From: a bacterium
GTDB lineage: Bacteria > Patescibacteriota > CPR2 > UBA1875 > JAJYID01
Length of the DNA stretch: 14,461 nt
NCBI GenBank assembly: GCA_021823605.1
Contig: JAKANV010000010.1
Location: 1 to 14,461, forward strand
Reading direction: 5' to 3'
Both the position numbers and the translations under genes were made by a program. This document shows positions 13,932-14,461 of the stretch, one piece after another. The notes under the pieces were generated by a model. That model was given only the letters and a program-made list of their open reading frames with translations, did not search any database and had not been told where the DNA came from. The stretch's first letter is position 1. Each line of letters begins with the position of its first letter.

Positions 13932-14461
13932 GATCCCTCATTGTGATATACTTTGCTCCGATTGCATTAAGGTTTTTTATATGTTCGTGTCCCGCGGTTT
14001 CCGGATTATAGCAAGCATAGAAAAGTTCTATTAATGCCTCGGTTGGCAGGTTAGAAGCCTTTAGTCCGATACTGCCTAAAAGTGAGGCGACTATTTGCAC
14101 CCTCTGAGACAGCTGTTCGTGGTTCATTGTGTAGTTCTTTGAATCTTGCGCAGGTCCAGTAGTTTGGCCTCCCATACCAAAGAATGAAAGAACACCCTTT
14201 GAACCTTCTGTCACAACATTGGGGAAAAAGGGAATAATGACGAAGAACCTTTTGTCCATGACATTTACGTTGACTAGAATCTCCTTCAAAAATTTAATGT
14301 ATTCATTTGTCTGGTCTTTTAAGAGTCCCGGCGGTTGTTTTGTGGCCGCATCTTCCAAAGATGCTAAATATGAAGTTAGATCTACTTTTCTGGACTGGAC
14401 CACTATTTGTATAGGAAACTCAACCGAGTTTAGGGCATTTTGATAAGATCTGATGAAGATC
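13918..14461 (-). CDS. TraC-like protein of the VirB4 operon (5' end outside the window)
   Basis: The frame is open to the right edge, giving 180 visible residues and a missing N-terminus. The visible part opens IFIRSYQNALNSVEFPIQIV, continues VQSRKVDLTSYLASLED, then QTNEYIKFLKEILVNVNVMD and KRFFVIIPFFP. This pattern (SY---L-S-EFPIQI--QSRK-DL--YL, Q--EYI-FL, K-F-V-IP) is what I know from TraC-like proteins encoded just before virB4 in CPR and some Gram-positive clusters. A Gly/Thr-rich loop (GMGGQTTGPAQ) separates it from a helical end, LSQRVQIVASLLGSIGL. A GTG at 14401-14403 is not the start: the upstream codons continue the conserved motif. The 14-base overlap with virB4 suggests both act in one complex. 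Confidence 0.75.
   Translation of the reverse strand, partial: IFIRSYQNALNSVEFPIQIVVQSRKVDLTSYLASLEDAATKQPPGLLKDQTNEYIKFLKEILVNVNVMDKRFFVIIPFFPNVVTEGSKGVLSFFGMGGQTTGPAQDSKNYTMNHEQLSQRVQIVASLLGSIGLKASNLPTEALIELFYACYNPETAGHEHIKNLNAIGAKYITMRDHVNQ

Noticed and set aside
14401..14403. GTG as start of the TraC-like gene
   Set aside because: The frame continues upstream to the window edge with residues that extend the conserved motif (SYQNALNSVEFPIQI), so the gene is truncated by the window, not started here.
1..14461. Transposases, CRISPR arrays, tRNA or rRNA genes
   Set aside because: I looked for terminal inverted repeats, regularly spaced repeats, and tRNA arms or CCA ends in the spacers and found none; nearly all sequence is accounted for by genes.

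Overview
The window looks like a chromosomal replication-origin region of a Candidate Phyla Radiation (Patescibacteria) bacterium. Three things point there: compact genes, a short YidC and a short KhpB-type Jag, and a neighbouring operon of TraC-like, VirB4, wall-hydrolase and PEGA proteins that I associate with CPR genomes. I cannot fix the phylum within CPR. UGA is a normal stop here (rnpA ends in TGA), so the UGA-Gly code of Absconditabacteria/Gracilibacteria does not apply. No sequence search was possible, so all family calls rest on motifs read by eye.

Positions 1-3300 (minus strand). At the left edge is the 5' end of a gene for an exported protein, with its own promoter. It lies downstream of the operon rpmH-rnpA-yidD-yidC-jag(khpB)-galU, which starts from a good promoter at 3344-3372. 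The operon covers ribosomal protein bL34, the RNase P protein, membrane-protein insertion, an RNA-binding protein and UDP-glucose synthesis. rpmH is only 44 codons and uses a GTG start.

Positions 3301-7721 (plus strand). The genes diverge at 3301-3576, where a DnaA-box-like site sits in the -35 region of the dnaA promoter. Then come dnaA, an A/T-rich spacer of about 300 bp with several DnaA-box-like 9-mers (the best candidate for oriC), dnaN, recF and a DUF721/dciA-like gene. The last three are almost contiguous. Together they provide the initiator, the sliding clamp, gap repair and probably helicase recruitment.

Positions 7716-14461 (minus strand). A tightly packed operon runs towards the origin, converges on dciA and enters from outside the window. 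In order of transcription it holds a TraC-like protein (5' end missing), a VirB4-family ATPase, a 672-residue membrane protein with a transglycosylase-like segment and a C39-type cysteine peptidase, a TM+PEGA protein, a 431-residue exported protein with two lysozyme/glucosaminidase-like modules, and a second TM+PEGA protein. I read it as a type IV secretion-like envelope machine: VirB4 as the motor, two wall-active enzymes to open peptidoglycan, and two paralogous membrane-anchored PEGA proteins of unknown role. The PEGA pair and the duplicated, partly degenerate wall-hydrolase modules are the least explained part of the window. I saw no tRNA, rRNA, CRISPR array, insertion sequence or transposase.
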